From Bacteroidales bacterium Bact_11 (GTDB lineage Bacteria; Bacteroidota; Bacteroidia; Bacteroidales; UBA932), in contig LUZC01000023.1 in the NCBI GenBank assembly GCA_001603505.1, forward strand, positions 1 to 64,000: DNA of 64,000 nucleotides. Direction: 5' to 3'. The notes beneath the pieces were generated by a model that was given only the letters and a program-made list of their open reading frames with translations, ran no database searches and was not told the origin of the DNA. Shown here one piece after another: positions 37,253 through 45,792 of this stretch (position 1 is its first letter; each line of letters starts with the position of its first letter). The position numbers and the translations under genes are program-made.

Positions 37253-37908
37253 TGGTTTGAAGAGAGGATTTCGGGCAGTTCCTGGAAATCGTCGATGAGG
37301 AACTCCGCTCCGGATTGCCGCAGCGCTTCGCGGCTGGCATTGCCGTAGGTCACGGCGCAGGTGTGCGCCCCGGCGCGGCGCCCCATCTCTATGTCGACAG
37401 GCATATCGCCCACCACAAAGGTTTCTTCCGGGGAAAAGCCGAGTTCCCGCAGGGTTTTGCATACGGGTTCCGGATCGGGCTTTGCCCGTGTTACATTATC
37501 GGCTCCCAGTACGTAGGAGATGCAGTCGGCGATACCCATTTCCTGCAGGAATTCGTTGAGGGAGCGGGAACTGCGGGAGGACGCAACCGTCATGACTAGG
37601 CCCTGGTCCCGCAGAGGGAACAGCGTTTCCCGAACATGGGGAAACAGCTGCGGAACGAGGATCCTGCGGTTCTTCTCGAAGATGTCCCTGTATACTGCTG
37701 CGCAGCGTTTCCTGCCTTCGGGGGAAAGGTCCGGCAGGAGCTGCGCGAAACAGTCTTCCAGCGGAAGTCCGATGGTGGCGGCAATGGCTTCTTCCCCTGC
37801 TAAAGGGTAGTCCATCGCCGCCATCGTCTCCTGCATGGTGCGCACAATGTTGGCGCGGGTATCGCCCAGCGTCCCGTCGAAGTCGAAGATGATAAGCCGG
37901 ATCTGCAT
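37249..37908 (-). CDS. HAD-superfamily phosphatase (phosphoglycolate phosphatase-like)
   Basis: The protein has 219 residues. HAD motif I is DFDGTLGD (Asp9 and Asp11), motif II/III follow, and motif IV is VVGDMPVDIEMG. A helical cap lies after motif I. The closest known group is phosphoglycolate phosphatase/beta-phosphoglucomutase type. It is the last gene of a three-gene minus-strand set, 19 bases after the Fe-alcohol dehydrogenase. Confidence 0.85.
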   Translation of the reverse strand: MQIRLIIFDFDGTLGDTRANIVRTMQETMAAMDYPLAGEEAIAATIGLPLEDCFAQLLPDLSPEGRKRCAAVYRDIFEKNRRILVPQLFPHVRETLFPLRDQGLVMTVASSRSSRSLNEFLQEMGIADCISYVLGADNVTRAKPDPEPVCKTLRELGFSPEETFVVGDMPVDIEMGRRAGAHTCAVTYGNASREALRQSGAEFLIDDFQELPEILSSNH

Positions 37909-37927
37909 CGATGATGGCGGTGGCGCG

Positions 37928-39091
37928 TCAGAGGCTGGCGACGAGGATCTCCTTGATGGCCGGCTCGTCGAGCGGCACGTAGGCTTCCTCCAAACCTTCG
38001 TTCACGGCGATGTGGTGGGCCATCTCGTCGATGCGGCTCTCGTCAATCCCCACTTCGCGCAGGTGCATCGGGATGTCGATGCTCTCAAAGAAGGCGTAGG
38101 TCTCGTCGATGGCTTTGCGGGCAATCTCCCATTTGTCGAGCGAAGCGTCGATGCCGAACACGTTGACGCCGTATTTGACGAAGCGGTCGAGCGTGCGTTC
38201 GCTGAGGATGTGCTGCATCCAGCGCGGGGTGATAATGGCCAGGCCCCATCCGTGGGTGATGTCGTAGTAGGCGCTCAGGGCGTGCTCGATGGCATGGCAG
38301 GGCCAGCCGGAATAGGTGTTGCCCAGAGCGAGTATGCCGTTGCAACCGTAGGTGCAGCAGAGCATCATTTCGGCACGGGCGGTGTAGTCTTCCGGATTGT
38401 CCAGGCACTTGCGGCCATTGACCATCAGGCTGCGGAGCATGGATTCGCAGAAACCGTCGTTGAGCAGCGTGGTATCCTCGGTGAAGTATTGCTCAATGGT
38501 GTGGTTCATCGCGTCGGCAATGCCGGCAGCCGTCTGTTTCCTGTTGACGGAGAAGGTGTAGGTGGGGTCGAGGAATGAGCAGACCGGGAAAAGCAGCGGA
38601 TCGCCGTAGCCGATCTTGTCGTTGGTTTCCGTGCGGGAAATCACGCCGTAGATGTCGTATTCGCTACCGGTGGCAGCCAGCGTGAGGATGTCAACGATGG
38701 GCAGGGCCGCCTTGGCTTTTACCTTGCAAGTGATCAGGTCCCAGGGGTCTCCGTCGTAGCAGGCGCCCGCGGCGATGGCTTTCGAGCAGTCGAGCACGCT
38801 GCCGCCGCCTACGGCCAGGATCACGTCGATGCCATGTTCCTTGCACAGGCGGACGCCCTCCAGCACGCTGGGGTCATACTTGGGGTTGGGCTGGATCCCG
38901 GGAAGCTCCACGATCTCATAACCTGCGAGCAGTTCCAGGACTTTCTGGTAGAGGCCAATCTTCTTGATGCTTCCGCCACCGTAGGTGAGGAGGACTTTCT
39001 TTCCGAACGCCGCCATCACGTCCGGAAGTTTCCGGATAACGCCCTTTCCGAAGATCAGGCGGGTAGGGGTTTGGTAATCAAAGTTCTGCAT
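37928..39091 (-). CDS. Iron-containing alcohol dehydrogenase
   Basis: The protein has 387 residues. The NAD(P) motif VGGGSVLDCSKAIA and the metal-binding residues in ADAMNHTIEQYF and HAIEHALSAYYDITHG mark a type III Fe-dependent alcohol dehydrogenase, close to the BdhA/YqhD branch. It would interconvert an aldehyde or ketone and an alcohol in fermentation or detoxification. It follows the lipoprotein gene by 7 bases. Confidence 0.93.
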   Translation of the reverse strand: MQNFDYQTPTRLIFGKGVIRKLPDVMAAFGKKVLLTYGGGSIKKIGLYQKVLELLAGYEIVELPGIQPNPKYDPSVLEGVRLCKEHGIDVILAVGGGSVLDCSKAIAAGACYDGDPWDLITCKVKAKAALPIVDILTLAATGSEYDIYGVISRTETNDKIGYGDPLLFPVCSFLDPTYTFSVNRKQTAAGIADAMNHTIEQYFTEDTTLLNDGFCESMLRSLMVNGRKCLDNPEDYTARAEMMLCCTYGCNGILALGNTYSGWPCHAIEHALSAYYDITHGWGLAIITPRWMQHILSERTLDRFVKYGVNVFGIDASLDKWEIARKAIDETYAFFESIDIPMHLREVGIDESRIDEMAHHIAVNEGLEEAYVPLDEPAIKEILVASL

Positions 39092-39098
39092 GTCGCTG

Positions 39099-39533
39099 TC
39101 AGTTGAAGTTCAGGATAATGTCGCCATCCTTGTACGCCTGGTCGACAATCAGCATCACAAAGGGTACCATCGTGTAGGAGAGTTCCTCCGGGGTGGCGGT
39201 GACGTGGCCGCTAACCGTCAGTTGTTTCGCGCCGGTCGCCATAACCGAATCAATCACGATTTCCGTCAGATGATCGGTCTCGGGACAGACAATGGGGATG
39301 ACGAACGATTTTTCGAAATCGATGTCCGTGGGCAGGCCGTTTTCGCCCATCACGGCAGCCATGCCGAAATAATCCAGCAGTTGTTCCTGCGAGGTGATCC
39401 GGTCGGGGATTTCGGCCACTGTGACGTCGTTGCGTACGAAGTAGTTCTGGGCAAATCCAAAGGGAATCTCGTTGTCCTGCTTGCAGCCGAGCAGGCTGCA
39501 GGCCAGCAGAAGAAGGGGAAGCAAGCGTTTCAT
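39099..39533 (-). CDS. Uncharacterised lipoprotein
   Basis: The protein has 144 residues. The lipobox LLGC at about 14-17 gives a lipid-anchored cysteine. The mature part is a small beta-rich domain with no catalytic motif. Its layout (strand, charged loop, strand, final strand with IILNFN) loosely resembles PrcB-type proteins, but I would not name it so. It leads the set with the Fe-alcohol dehydrogenase and HAD phosphatase. A weak box, TATCTTCG, lies at 39555-39562 on the minus strand, one mismatch from consensus. Confidence 0.7.
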   Translation of the reverse strand: MKRLLPLLLLACSLLGCKQDNEIPFGFAQNYFVRNDVTVAEIPDRITSQEQLLDYFGMAAVMGENGLPTDIDFEKSFVIPIVCPETDHLTEIVIDSVMATGAKQLTVSGHVTATPEELSYTMVPFVMLIVDQAYKDGDIILNFN

Positions 39534-39562
39534 AAGTAGGAGGTTTGTTACGCGAAGATACG

Positions 39563-39593
39563 AAAAAACCTCTGGATTTTCCAGAGGTTTTTT
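39563..39593 (-). terminator. Intrinsic terminator of tRNA-Val
   Basis: CCTCTGG (39569-39575) pairs with CCAGAGG (39581-39587). Six A and six T flank the stem, so it can stop transcription on either strand. Confidence 0.8.
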
Positions 39594-39597
39594 CGTG

Positions 39598-39672
39598 TGG
39601 CCCTTAGCAGATTTGAACTGCTGACCTCCTGCCTGTCAAGCAGGCGCTCTAAACCAGCTGAGCTAAAGGACC
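39598..39672 (-). tRNA. tRNA-Val (anticodon GAC)
   Basis: A 75-base cloverleaf has acceptor stem GGTCCTT/AAGGGCC, anticodon loop TTGACAG giving anticodon GAC, and T-arm AGCAGTTCAAATCTGCT. GAC reads GTC/GTT codons, so valine. CCA is not encoded. Confidence 0.93.
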
Positions 39673-39697
39673 AGGTAATTCCGCCGAAACGGGACTG

Positions 39698-39705
39698 CAA
39701 ATATA
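39698..39705 (-). promoter_or_regulatory. -7 box of tRNA-Val
   Basis: The minus strand reads TATATTTG followed by CAGTCCC, identical over 15 bases with the tRNA-Leu promoter. Confidence 0.7.
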
Positions 39706-39727
39706 GACATTTTTTTGAATAATCCAT

Positions 39728-39747
39728 AAAAAACGGAAAAACTTCCG
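39728..39747 (-). terminator. Terminator at the end of patB
   Basis: On the minus strand CGGAA, a 4-base loop and TTCCG are followed by six T. The hairpin begins 1 base after the patB stop codon. Confidence 0.6.
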
Positions 39748-39748
39748 C

Positions 39749-40978
39749 TTATGGGAGATGGCGCTTCGAAAGGGCCGAGAGTCCGTTTACCAGGCGGTCG
39801 ATTCCTTCCCGCATCAGGGTGGACGGACAGGCCAGGTTGACACGGATGAACCGGTCGTCGCCGTACATCTTGCCGGCGTTGATCCATACCTGCTCGCTTT
39901 GGATCAGCTGCGCTTCAATCTCTTCCGCAGAAAGGCCGCTGGCGGAAATATCGACCCAGGCCAGATAGGTAGCTTCCAGTTCGCACACCGGGAAATCTGG
40001 CAACGCTTCGCCGAAGCGCTCCACGAGCATCTCGTAGTTGCACCAGACGGTCTGGTTGAGGCCTTCCAGCCAAAGCACGCCCTCGGGCGAGTAAGCCGCT
40101 TCGACCGACACGGCTCCGAAGGGATTGATCTCGCCGATTTCGTTGACTTCGATGACCTTGCGTATCTTCTCCCGCCAGTCGGGGCGTTCTGCTACGATGT
40201 TGGCCATGTGCAGGCCGGCCGTGTTGAAACTCTTCGACGGGGAACTGAGCGTTACGGATTCACGTCGGAACGCATTGCTCAAAGAAGCAAACGGCGTGTA
40301 TTTGGTGCCGGGGCGGGCGATTTCGCAGTGTATTTCGTCGGCGATCACGGGAACGCCGTGTTTCAGCGCGATGTCGCCGATGCGGCGGAGTTCCGCTTCC
40401 GACCAGCGTCGTCCGGCCGGGTTGTGCGGGTTGCATAGCAGCAGGAGCCGGTTGCCGGGGTCGGCACAGGCTGCTTCCAGGCCGTCGAAATCCATCTGGT
40501 AGGTAAACCGGCCGTCGGAGAGATCTTTCCGGAGCAGCGGCACGTCGGTGATGCGGCAGCCGTTCTTTTGGATCGACGAGAAGAAGCAATTGTACACGGG
40601 CGACTGGATGATCACACCTTCACCGGGGGCGCAGAATGCCTTGACGACAGCCGTGAGTTCCGGGACCACGCCGGTGGAATGGAGGAACCATTCCCGTTTC
40701 AATTCCAGATTGTGCCGTTCGCGGAACCATCGGATCACAGCCTCGTAATAGCTGTCGTGGACGATGGTGTAACCGAATACGCCATGGTCCAGCCTTTTTT
40801 GCAGGGCTTCCCGAATAAAGGGCGCCGCCACGAAATCCATATCTGCCACCCAAAGCGGAATCAAGCGTTTCCTTTGTTGCGGCGTCAGGGTAATGCCGTA
40901 GGGCAGGGGCGCGTCCCATTTCACGCAGCCGGTGCCGCGGCGGTCGACGTGGGTTTCAAAATCGAAGTGAGTCGTCAT
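39749..40978 (-). CDS. patB: PatB/MalY-type C-S lyase aminotransferase
   Basis: The protein has 409 residues. It is a PLP fold type I enzyme: the N-terminus has RRGTGCVKWD and PLWVADMDF, typical of the MalY/PatB group, and the PLP lysine is in SSPSKSFNTAGL. Such enzymes cleave cystathionine or cysteine to a keto acid, ammonia and a thiol. The start ATG at 40978 overlaps the ybaK stop as ATGA; an extension to 41260 is inside ybaK and is rejected. It is the last gene of a five-gene operon. Confidence 0.92.
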   Translation of the reverse strand: MTTHFDFETHVDRRGTGCVKWDAPLPYGITLTPQQRKRLIPLWVADMDFVAAPFIREALQKRLDHGVFGYTIVHDSYYEAVIRWFRERHNLELKREWFLHSTGVVPELTAVVKAFCAPGEGVIIQSPVYNCFFSSIQKNGCRITDVPLLRKDLSDGRFTYQMDFDGLEAACADPGNRLLLLCNPHNPAGRRWSEAELRRIGDIALKHGVPVIADEIHCEIARPGTKYTPFASLSNAFRRESVTLSSPSKSFNTAGLHMANIVAERPDWREKIRKVIEVNEIGEINPFGAVSVEAAYSPEGVLWLEGLNQTVWCNYEMLVERFGEALPDFPVCELEATYLAWVDISASGLSAEEIEAQLIQSEQVWINAGKMYGDDRFIRVNLACPSTLMREGIDRLVNGLSALSKRHLP

Positions 40979-41460
40979 AACGGATAGATGTCTGCGCCGA
41001 TGAAATCGATGAGATCCTGCGGCGCGATTTTCAACTGCAGGCCGCGGAGGCCGGCGCTCACGTAAATATAATCGTAGAGCAGCGCGCTCTCGTGGATAAA
41101 CGTGGGAAAGGGCTTTTTCATGCCGATGGGAGAACAGCCGCCGCGGATGTAGCCTGTGGTGGGCAGCAACTCCTTGACGTGCAGCATCTCGCAGTTCTTG
41201 CTGCCGGAAATCTGCGCGGCCAGCTTCAAATCGACTTCGAAATTGCCGGGGATCACGCACACGAAGAAACCCGTACGGTCGCCGCGCAGCACCAGCGTCT
41301 TGAACACCTGTTCGATGTTTTCGCCGAGTTGGGCGGCCACATGATCGGCCGCGAGGTTGTTCTCGTCCACTTCGTAGGGCACGAGTTCGTAGGCGATGTC
41401 GGCCGCGTCAAGCAGCCGGGCCGCATTGGTCTTGGCCGGTGCGTCAGATTTCTTCGCCAT
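40975..41460 (-). CDS. ybaK: Cys-tRNA(Pro)/Cys-tRNA(Cys) deacylase YbaK
   Basis: The protein has 161 residues. A YbaK/EbsC fold is evident from TLVLRGDRTGFFVCVIPG, KNCEMLHVKEL and GYIRGGCSPIGMKK. It hydrolyses cysteine wrongly loaded on tRNA-Pro. I use the ATG at 41460, which overlaps the DUF3810 gene by 17 bases. Linkage with patB, a cysteine-degrading enzyme, suggests a shared cysteine theme. Confidence 0.93.
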   Translation of the reverse strand: MAKKSDAPAKTNAARLLDAADIAYELVPYEVDENNLAADHVAAQLGENIEQVFKTLVLRGDRTGFFVCVIPGNFEVDLKLAAQISGSKNCEMLHVKELLPTTGYIRGGCSPIGMKKPFPTFIHESALLYDYIYVSAGLRGLQLKIAPQDLIDFIGADIYPL

Positions 41461-42475
41461 GGTCGTGATCGTGCCAGTCGGAGAAAGTGAGCACCAGTCG
41501 CAGCACCTCGCCGTAGTTCTTGGTGCCGTCGGCGATGCGGTTGCTGCGGAGGAAGTAATTGTAGAAACGTTTCTGCGCTTTGGCGAAGGCGTCCCAGCGG
41601 AGCGAAGCCCAGTGGTCCTGCGTGCGGTGGAGGTCTTCCAGTATCTCGGGGCGGAGCGTATCCGTCCATGCGTTGAAGGCTTCTTCGCCCAGCAGCGACT
41701 CGATATTCCGCCAGGAGTAGGTGAACAACATGTACCAGGCGCTGTAGCGGATGGCGGCATCGTCGCTGGCGCGGGTTGCTTCGAAGGCCCAGAAATTGGC
41801 CTCCGCCTCACCGCTGACGCCCAGCACGTGGGCGTATTCATGGGCGAAGACAAAAGGGTATTCGAGCGGCGTGATGTCGCGGTTGAGCTGCATCTCGTCG
41901 AAGAAGGGACCGACAAACCCCAAGACGCCTACGGCCGACTGGATACGATTGAAAGTCAGCCGCTTGGGATGCTGCCAACTGCGGGGCTTGCAAAGCCCGG
42001 CTTCCGCTGGAAGGTTCGCGTACCATGTTTTCACGTGCTGCTCCACAAGGGTGGAATCGACGGCCTCGACGGGCAGCCAACCCTCGTTGAGTTCCTCTGA
42101 GAGGACTTCCAGGAATTCCTGGAAATCGGCTTCCTCAAAGTGGGAGGGGACGGTGCCCAGACGGGTATAGATGTCGCTCCGGGAATAATTCAGTGCCCAG
42201 CCTCCGTAGAACCATACAAAGATCCAGATCAGGAGCGTTGCAATCCGCCGGATTCCCTTCCAGAAGCCCCAATGCCGCCGGAAGACCCGGACAATGAGTA
42301 CGAAGAAGAGCACGACGGCCGCCACCACGACGATTTCTGTGAGGGAAAAACGGAAGGGCGACGCCAGCCATGACAGGGCGGCTGACAGATAAGGATAGAG
42401 ATGCGTGGCATACCAGTCGGCGGCCGGCACACTATGCCGGCACCACAGCACCAGGATGAGCAGTAGGATCCCCAC
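41444..42475 (-). CDS. DUF3810 membrane protein with HExxH motif
   Basis: The protein has 343 residues. An N-terminal membrane helix, two more hydrophobic stretches (about 42-62 and 82-98) and a C-terminal domain with FAHEYAHVLGVSGEAEANF (zinc-type HExxH with a downstream glutamate) match DUF3810. The motif is that of gluzincin metalloproteases. No substrate is known for the family. It starts with GTG at 42475, which overlaps the stop of the upstream ATPase gene (TAGTG). Confidence 0.82.
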   Translation of the reverse strand: MGILLLILVLWCRHSVPAADWYATHLYPYLSAALSWLASPFRFSLTEIVVVAAVVLFFVLIVRVFRRHWGFWKGIRRIATLLIWIFVWFYGGWALNYSRSDIYTRLGTVPSHFEEADFQEFLEVLSEELNEGWLPVEAVDSTLVEQHVKTWYANLPAEAGLCKPRSWQHPKRLTFNRIQSAVGVLGFVGPFFDEMQLNRDITPLEYPFVFAHEYAHVLGVSGEAEANFWAFEATRASDDAAIRYSAWYMLFTYSWRNIESLLGEEAFNAWTDTLRPEILEDLHRTQDHWASLRWDAFAKAQKRFYNYFLRSNRIADGTKNYGEVLRLVLTFSDWHDHDHGEEI

Positions 42476-44106
42476 TATTTCAGGATGCTTTTGAGAATCT
42501 CGGTGGTGACTTTGCGTGTAGCGGAGTTGACGGCAGTCTGGGTGGCTTTCTTCAGGGTGCTGTTTGACGAAGTATTCTTCTTGGAGGAAGTCGTCTTTTT
42601 GCTGGTCGTCTTTTTCGAGCCGCTGATGCTCTTGCCGATTTGTGTGCCTGCGCTTCGGGCGAAGCTCGTGGCGGCAGCGGCAATCATGGTGCCGAGGATC
42701 GTACGGCCGATGCCGCTCTTCTTCGAACTCTTTTCCTTGGCTTTCTGCTCTTTCTCCTTGGCTTTGGCTTCTTTCTCTTTTTCAAGGGCCTGGCGCTCTT
42801 TTTCCTTCTCCTCCTCGATCTTTTGGTTGACTTCGGTCAGTACTTCGTAGGCGCTTTCACGGTCGAAGGCGCTTTCGTATTCCTTGAGTTTGCGCGGTGC
42901 GGCGGCCTGGATGTCCATACGCTGGCCCGGGGTAATGGCGCCGATCTGGCTGAGCGGGAAGAGGATCTTGGCGCGCTCCACGACGCTCGGAGCGCCTTTC
43001 TCGTCGAGGAAGGACACGAGGGCCTCGCCGGTGCCCAGGTCGAGGATGGCGTCCTCGGTCTTGAAGGCAGGATTGGTGCGGAAGGTCTGGGCGGCGGCGC
43101 GCACGGCTTTTTGATCCTGCGGGGTGTAGGCGCGAAGGGCGTGCTGGACGCGGTTGCTGAGCTGCGCGAGGACGCTGACGGGCACGTCGCTCGGCACCTG
43201 GGTGATGAAATAGATGCCGACGCCCTTGGAGCGGATGAGGCGGATGACCTGCTCGATCTTGTCGACGAGGGCCTTGGAGGTGCCGTCGAAGAGCATATGG
43301 GCTTCATCGAAGAAAAACACGAACTTGGGCAGATCGAGGTCTCCGACTTCGGGCAGCTTGGCGTAGAGCTCCGTCATGAGCCACAGCAGGTAGGTGGAGT
43401 AGAGCTTGGGGTTCATCATGAGCCGGTCGGCAGCCAACACGTTCATCACGCCGCGGCCGTTCTCGACGGCGAAGAGGTCTTCGACGTCGAATGCTGGTTC
43501 GCCGAAGAATTTGTCGCCGCCTTCGCTTTCGATCTGCAGCACGGCGCGTTGGATGGCGCCGATGCTGGCGGCGGCGATGTTGCCGTATTCCGTCGTGAAC
43601 TTGGCGGCGTTCTTGCCGACGAAGTCGAGCATCAGCTTAAGGTCTTTCAAGTCGATGAGCAGCAGGTTGTTGTCGTCAGCGATGCGGAACACGGCGTTGA
43701 GGACGCCGGCCTGGACTTCGCTGAGTTCCATCAGACGGGCGAGCAGCTGCGGGCCCATGGCCGAAATGGTGGCGCGCATGGGGAATCCCTGTTCGCCGAA
43801 TACGTCGAAAAAGCGGGTGGGGCAGCCGGCGAACATGGGGTCCTCGATGCCGAACTCGGGCATGCGTTTCTCGATGAATCCGCTGAGTCGTCCGGGCTGG
43901 CTGATGCCGCTCAGGTCGCCCTTCATGTCGGCCATGAAGCAGGGAACCCCGGCCTGGGAGAAGGTCTCGGCGAGGACCTGAAGGGTAACGGTCTTGCCGG
44001 TACCGGTGGCTCCGGCGATCAGGCCGTGGCGATTGGCCATCTTCCCGACGAGGTTGATGTTTCCGTTGTCGCTATGTGCGATGTAGAGTTGTCCGTCTTT
44101 AAGCAT
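42475..44106 (-). CDS. HerA-like ATPase (DUF853/YjgR)
   Basis: The protein has 543 residues. A Walker A motif GATGTGKTV lies in the first 40 residues, MADMKGDLSG follows, and the Walker B-like VFFFDEAHMLF is near the middle. This is the DUF853/YjgR branch of HerA/FtsK ATPases. A highly charged Lys/Glu coiled-coil and a Ser/Thr/Lys tail occupy the last 120 residues. The family is not well characterised; DNA or protein remodelling is possible. It lies 12 bases after the LD-carboxypeptidase gene. Confidence 0.9.
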   Translation of the reverse strand: MLKDGQLYIAHSDNGNINLVGKMANRHGLIAGATGTGKTVTLQVLAETFSQAGVPCFMADMKGDLSGISQPGRLSGFIEKRMPEFGIEDPMFAGCPTRFFDVFGEQGFPMRATISAMGPQLLARLMELSEVQAGVLNAVFRIADDNNLLLIDLKDLKLMLDFVGKNAAKFTTEYGNIAAASIGAIQRAVLQIESEGGDKFFGEPAFDVEDLFAVENGRGVMNVLAADRLMMNPKLYSTYLLWLMTELYAKLPEVGDLDLPKFVFFFDEAHMLFDGTSKALVDKIEQVIRLIRSKGVGIYFITQVPSDVPVSVLAQLSNRVQHALRAYTPQDQKAVRAAAQTFRTNPAFKTEDAILDLGTGEALVSFLDEKGAPSVVERAKILFPLSQIGAITPGQRMDIQAAAPRKLKEYESAFDRESAYEVLTEVNQKIEEEKEKERQALEKEKEAKAKEKEQKAKEKSSKKSGIGRTILGTMIAAAATSFARSAGTQIGKSISGSKKTTSKKTTSSKKNTSSNSTLKKATQTAVNSATRKVTTEILKSILK

Positions 44107-44118
44107 ATCGTTGTCGTT

Positions 44119-45036
44119 TTATTTCTTATATCGAAGCCATCCTCCGTCGGGCGTCACCTCGAGGGTGGCTTCTCGGCCGAGGTAAAGGCTGTAGTTGGGG
44201 TGCTCGTGGCCGCAGTCGAAGCCGAACAGCACCGGTTTGTCGAGCGGCGCCATGTATTCGTTCACCAGGTCGAGCGCCTTGCGCTGCCACTGGTCTTCGC
44301 CGCTGGTGTCGGTGAACTGTCCGACGATGACGGCCTTGGCACGGTCGAACGTACCGCCCTGCTGCAACGTGAGCAGCATCCGGTCGAGGTTGTACATCCG
44401 TTCGTCCACGTCTTCGATGAAAAGGATGCTGTTTTCGCGCAGGCGGTTCTGCCACGGCGTGCCGAGGCAGGACACGATCAGGCTCAGATTGCCGCCCACC
44501 AGCCGGCCGGTCACTTTTCCCATGTGGTTGAAGGGATGGGAGGCGGTGCGGTAGCCCTTGATCTCGCCGAAAAGCGCTTTGCGCAGCGATTCCTCGCTCA
44601 CTTTCGAATCGTCGCCCAAGGTGCTGGGCATCGCGCCCAGGATCGATTCGATGCCCATGCTCTGCAGCACGGCGTGGAAAACCGTGATGTCGCTGAATCC
44701 CACCAGCCACTTCGGATGTTCCGCGAAGAGGTTCAGGTCGAGCGCCCGGACGGTGCGCATCGAACCGTAGCCGCCCCGGAACGAGATGAGGGCCTTGACT
44801 TCGGGATCGAGCAGCGCTTCGGTGATATCGGCGGCCCGGTCTTCGTCGGCGCCGGCGAATTCCCCCGGTGCGCTGTCGTAAAGGTGCTTGCCGGGTTTTA
44901 CGCGGAGTCCCCACGATTCGAGCATCTCTTTCCAATACATCGTCTGACGGCTCTGCTCGCTGAGCGAGGAGGCCATCGCCATGACCGCGACGGTGTCGCC
45001 GGGCTTCAGATAGGCGGGTCGGAAATAGGGTTTCAT
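44119..45036 (-). CDS. LD-carboxypeptidase (S66 family)
   Basis: The protein has 305 residues. The nucleophile region SFRGGYGSMR and the catalytic Glu (LFIEDVDE) and His (CGHEHPNY) of S66 peptidases are visible. It cleaves the L-D bond between residues 3 and 4 of murein tetrapeptides during peptidoglycan recycling. There is no signal peptide, so it is cytoplasmic, as expected. The ATG at 45036 lies 18 bases from a TATCTTTG box and opens the five-gene operon. Confidence 0.93.
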   Translation of the reverse strand: MKPYFRPAYLKPGDTVAVMAMASSLSEQSRQTMYWKEMLESWGLRVKPGKHLYDSAPGEFAGADEDRAADITEALLDPEVKALISFRGGYGSMRTVRALDLNLFAEHPKWLVGFSDITVFHAVLQSMGIESILGAMPSTLGDDSKVSEESLRKALFGEIKGYRTASHPFNHMGKVTGRLVGGNLSLIVSCLGTPWQNRLRENSILFIEDVDERMYNLDRMLLTLQQGGTFDRAKAVIVGQFTDTSGEDQWQRKALDLVNEYMAPLDKPVLFGFDCGHEHPNYSLYLGREATLEVTPDGGWLRYKK

Positions 45037-45054
45037 GTTTTTCGCTTTATCATC

Positions 45055-45062
45055 CAAAGATA
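45055..45062 (-). promoter_or_regulatory. -7 box of the LD-carboxypeptidase-patB operon
   Basis: The minus strand reads TATCTTTG, 18 bases before the ATG at 45036. Confidence 0.65.
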
Positions 45063-45075
45063 GTAAAAAATCACA

Positions 45076-45083
45076 TATCTTTG
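45076..45083 (+). promoter_or_regulatory. -7 box of the ATP-grasp-nuclease-bcp operon
   Basis: TATCTTTG with only 4 bases to the ATG at 45088. The transcript should be leaderless. Confidence 0.65.
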
Positions 45084-45087
45084 TAAT

Positions 45088-45792
45088 ATGGACAAGCACA
45101 TCGTGATCGTAGAAATCCTTTCCACAGGATTCAATTATGTGGAAGACGCCCTCGCCCGCGGCTATACGCCCGTGGTGGTGGAGGCCATGTATCCGGGTAC
45201 GGATGAAGACCGGGCTCAATTTGTCGAAGCGCAGCGTACTGCCCGCGAGCGCCTTCCCGAAGGTGTTCCCTGCATCCCGCCGAGCGATGACTACGCTGCG
45301 GTGCTGGAACAGGTCCGCGCTTATGCTCCCGTGGCCATCGTGGCGGGCAGTGAATTCGGGGTGGAACTCGCCACGCACCTGGCCTCCGACCTGGGCCTTC
45401 CCGGCAACCCCTGGTCCATCATCGGCAAGATGACCCGGAAGGACGAGATGCATCAGGCACTGGCCGACCATGGCGTGCGCGCCATCCGCGGCCGCATCGT
45501 CCGCAGCGAAGCCGAGGCGGAAGCTTTCTACAAAGAGCTCGGCACAACGCATACCGTCATCAAGCGCGACCGGAGTGCCGCCACGCTGGGCGTGCATCTC
45601 TGTGAAGGATTCGACGAGATGATGGCGGCCGTGCGGGAGGAACTCGCGCTGTCGGCCGAAGACGAGAATGTGGGCGACATCCTGATGCAGGAGCGCATCA
45701 TCGGCATGGAAATCCTTCTCCACGCTAAGGGATTCCGTATCGAAGCACCGCTTGCGGGAAAAGGCAGGATGATCATCGCTTCGTGCTGCTAG
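45088..45792 (+). CDS. ATP-grasp protein, apparently truncated
   Basis: The protein has 234 residues. The N-terminal pre-ATP-grasp domain and the first ATP-binding strand are recognisable (VIKRDRSAATLGVHLCEGFDE). The frame then reads to QERIIGMEILLHAK and departs from the family pattern, ending CC and stop. Related ATP-grasp ligases are about 400 residues, and the C-terminal metal-binding Glu/Asn half is missing. It is either an inactivated remnant or a shortened protein. The nuclease gene starts at the base after its stop, as if a deletion had joined them. No remnant of the missing half is visible in another frame. Confidence 0.65.
   Translation: MDKHIVIVEILSTGFNYVEDALARGYTPVVVEAMYPGTDEDRAQFVEAQRTARERLPEGVPCIPPSDDYAAVLEQVRAYAPVAIVAGSEFGVELATHLASDLGLPGNPWSIIGKMTRKDEMHQALADHGVRAIRGRIVRSEAEAEAFYKELGTTHTVIKRDRSAATLGVHLCEGFDEMMAAVREELALSAEDENVGDILMQERIIGMEILLHAKGFRIEAPLAGKGRMIIASCC

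Noticed and set aside
36527-37462. A 312-residue N-terminal extension of lnt
   Set aside because: It runs antisense through the LysE gene, and the true ATG at 36526 has a promoter just upstream.
39598-39672. First reading as tRNA-Asp
   Set aside because: The anticodon loop is TTGACAG, so the anticodon is GAC (Val), not GTC.
45088-45792. Frameshift rather than truncation in the ATP-grasp gene
   Set aside because: I looked for family sequence in the other two frames after 45700 and found none; the nuclease gene follows directly.
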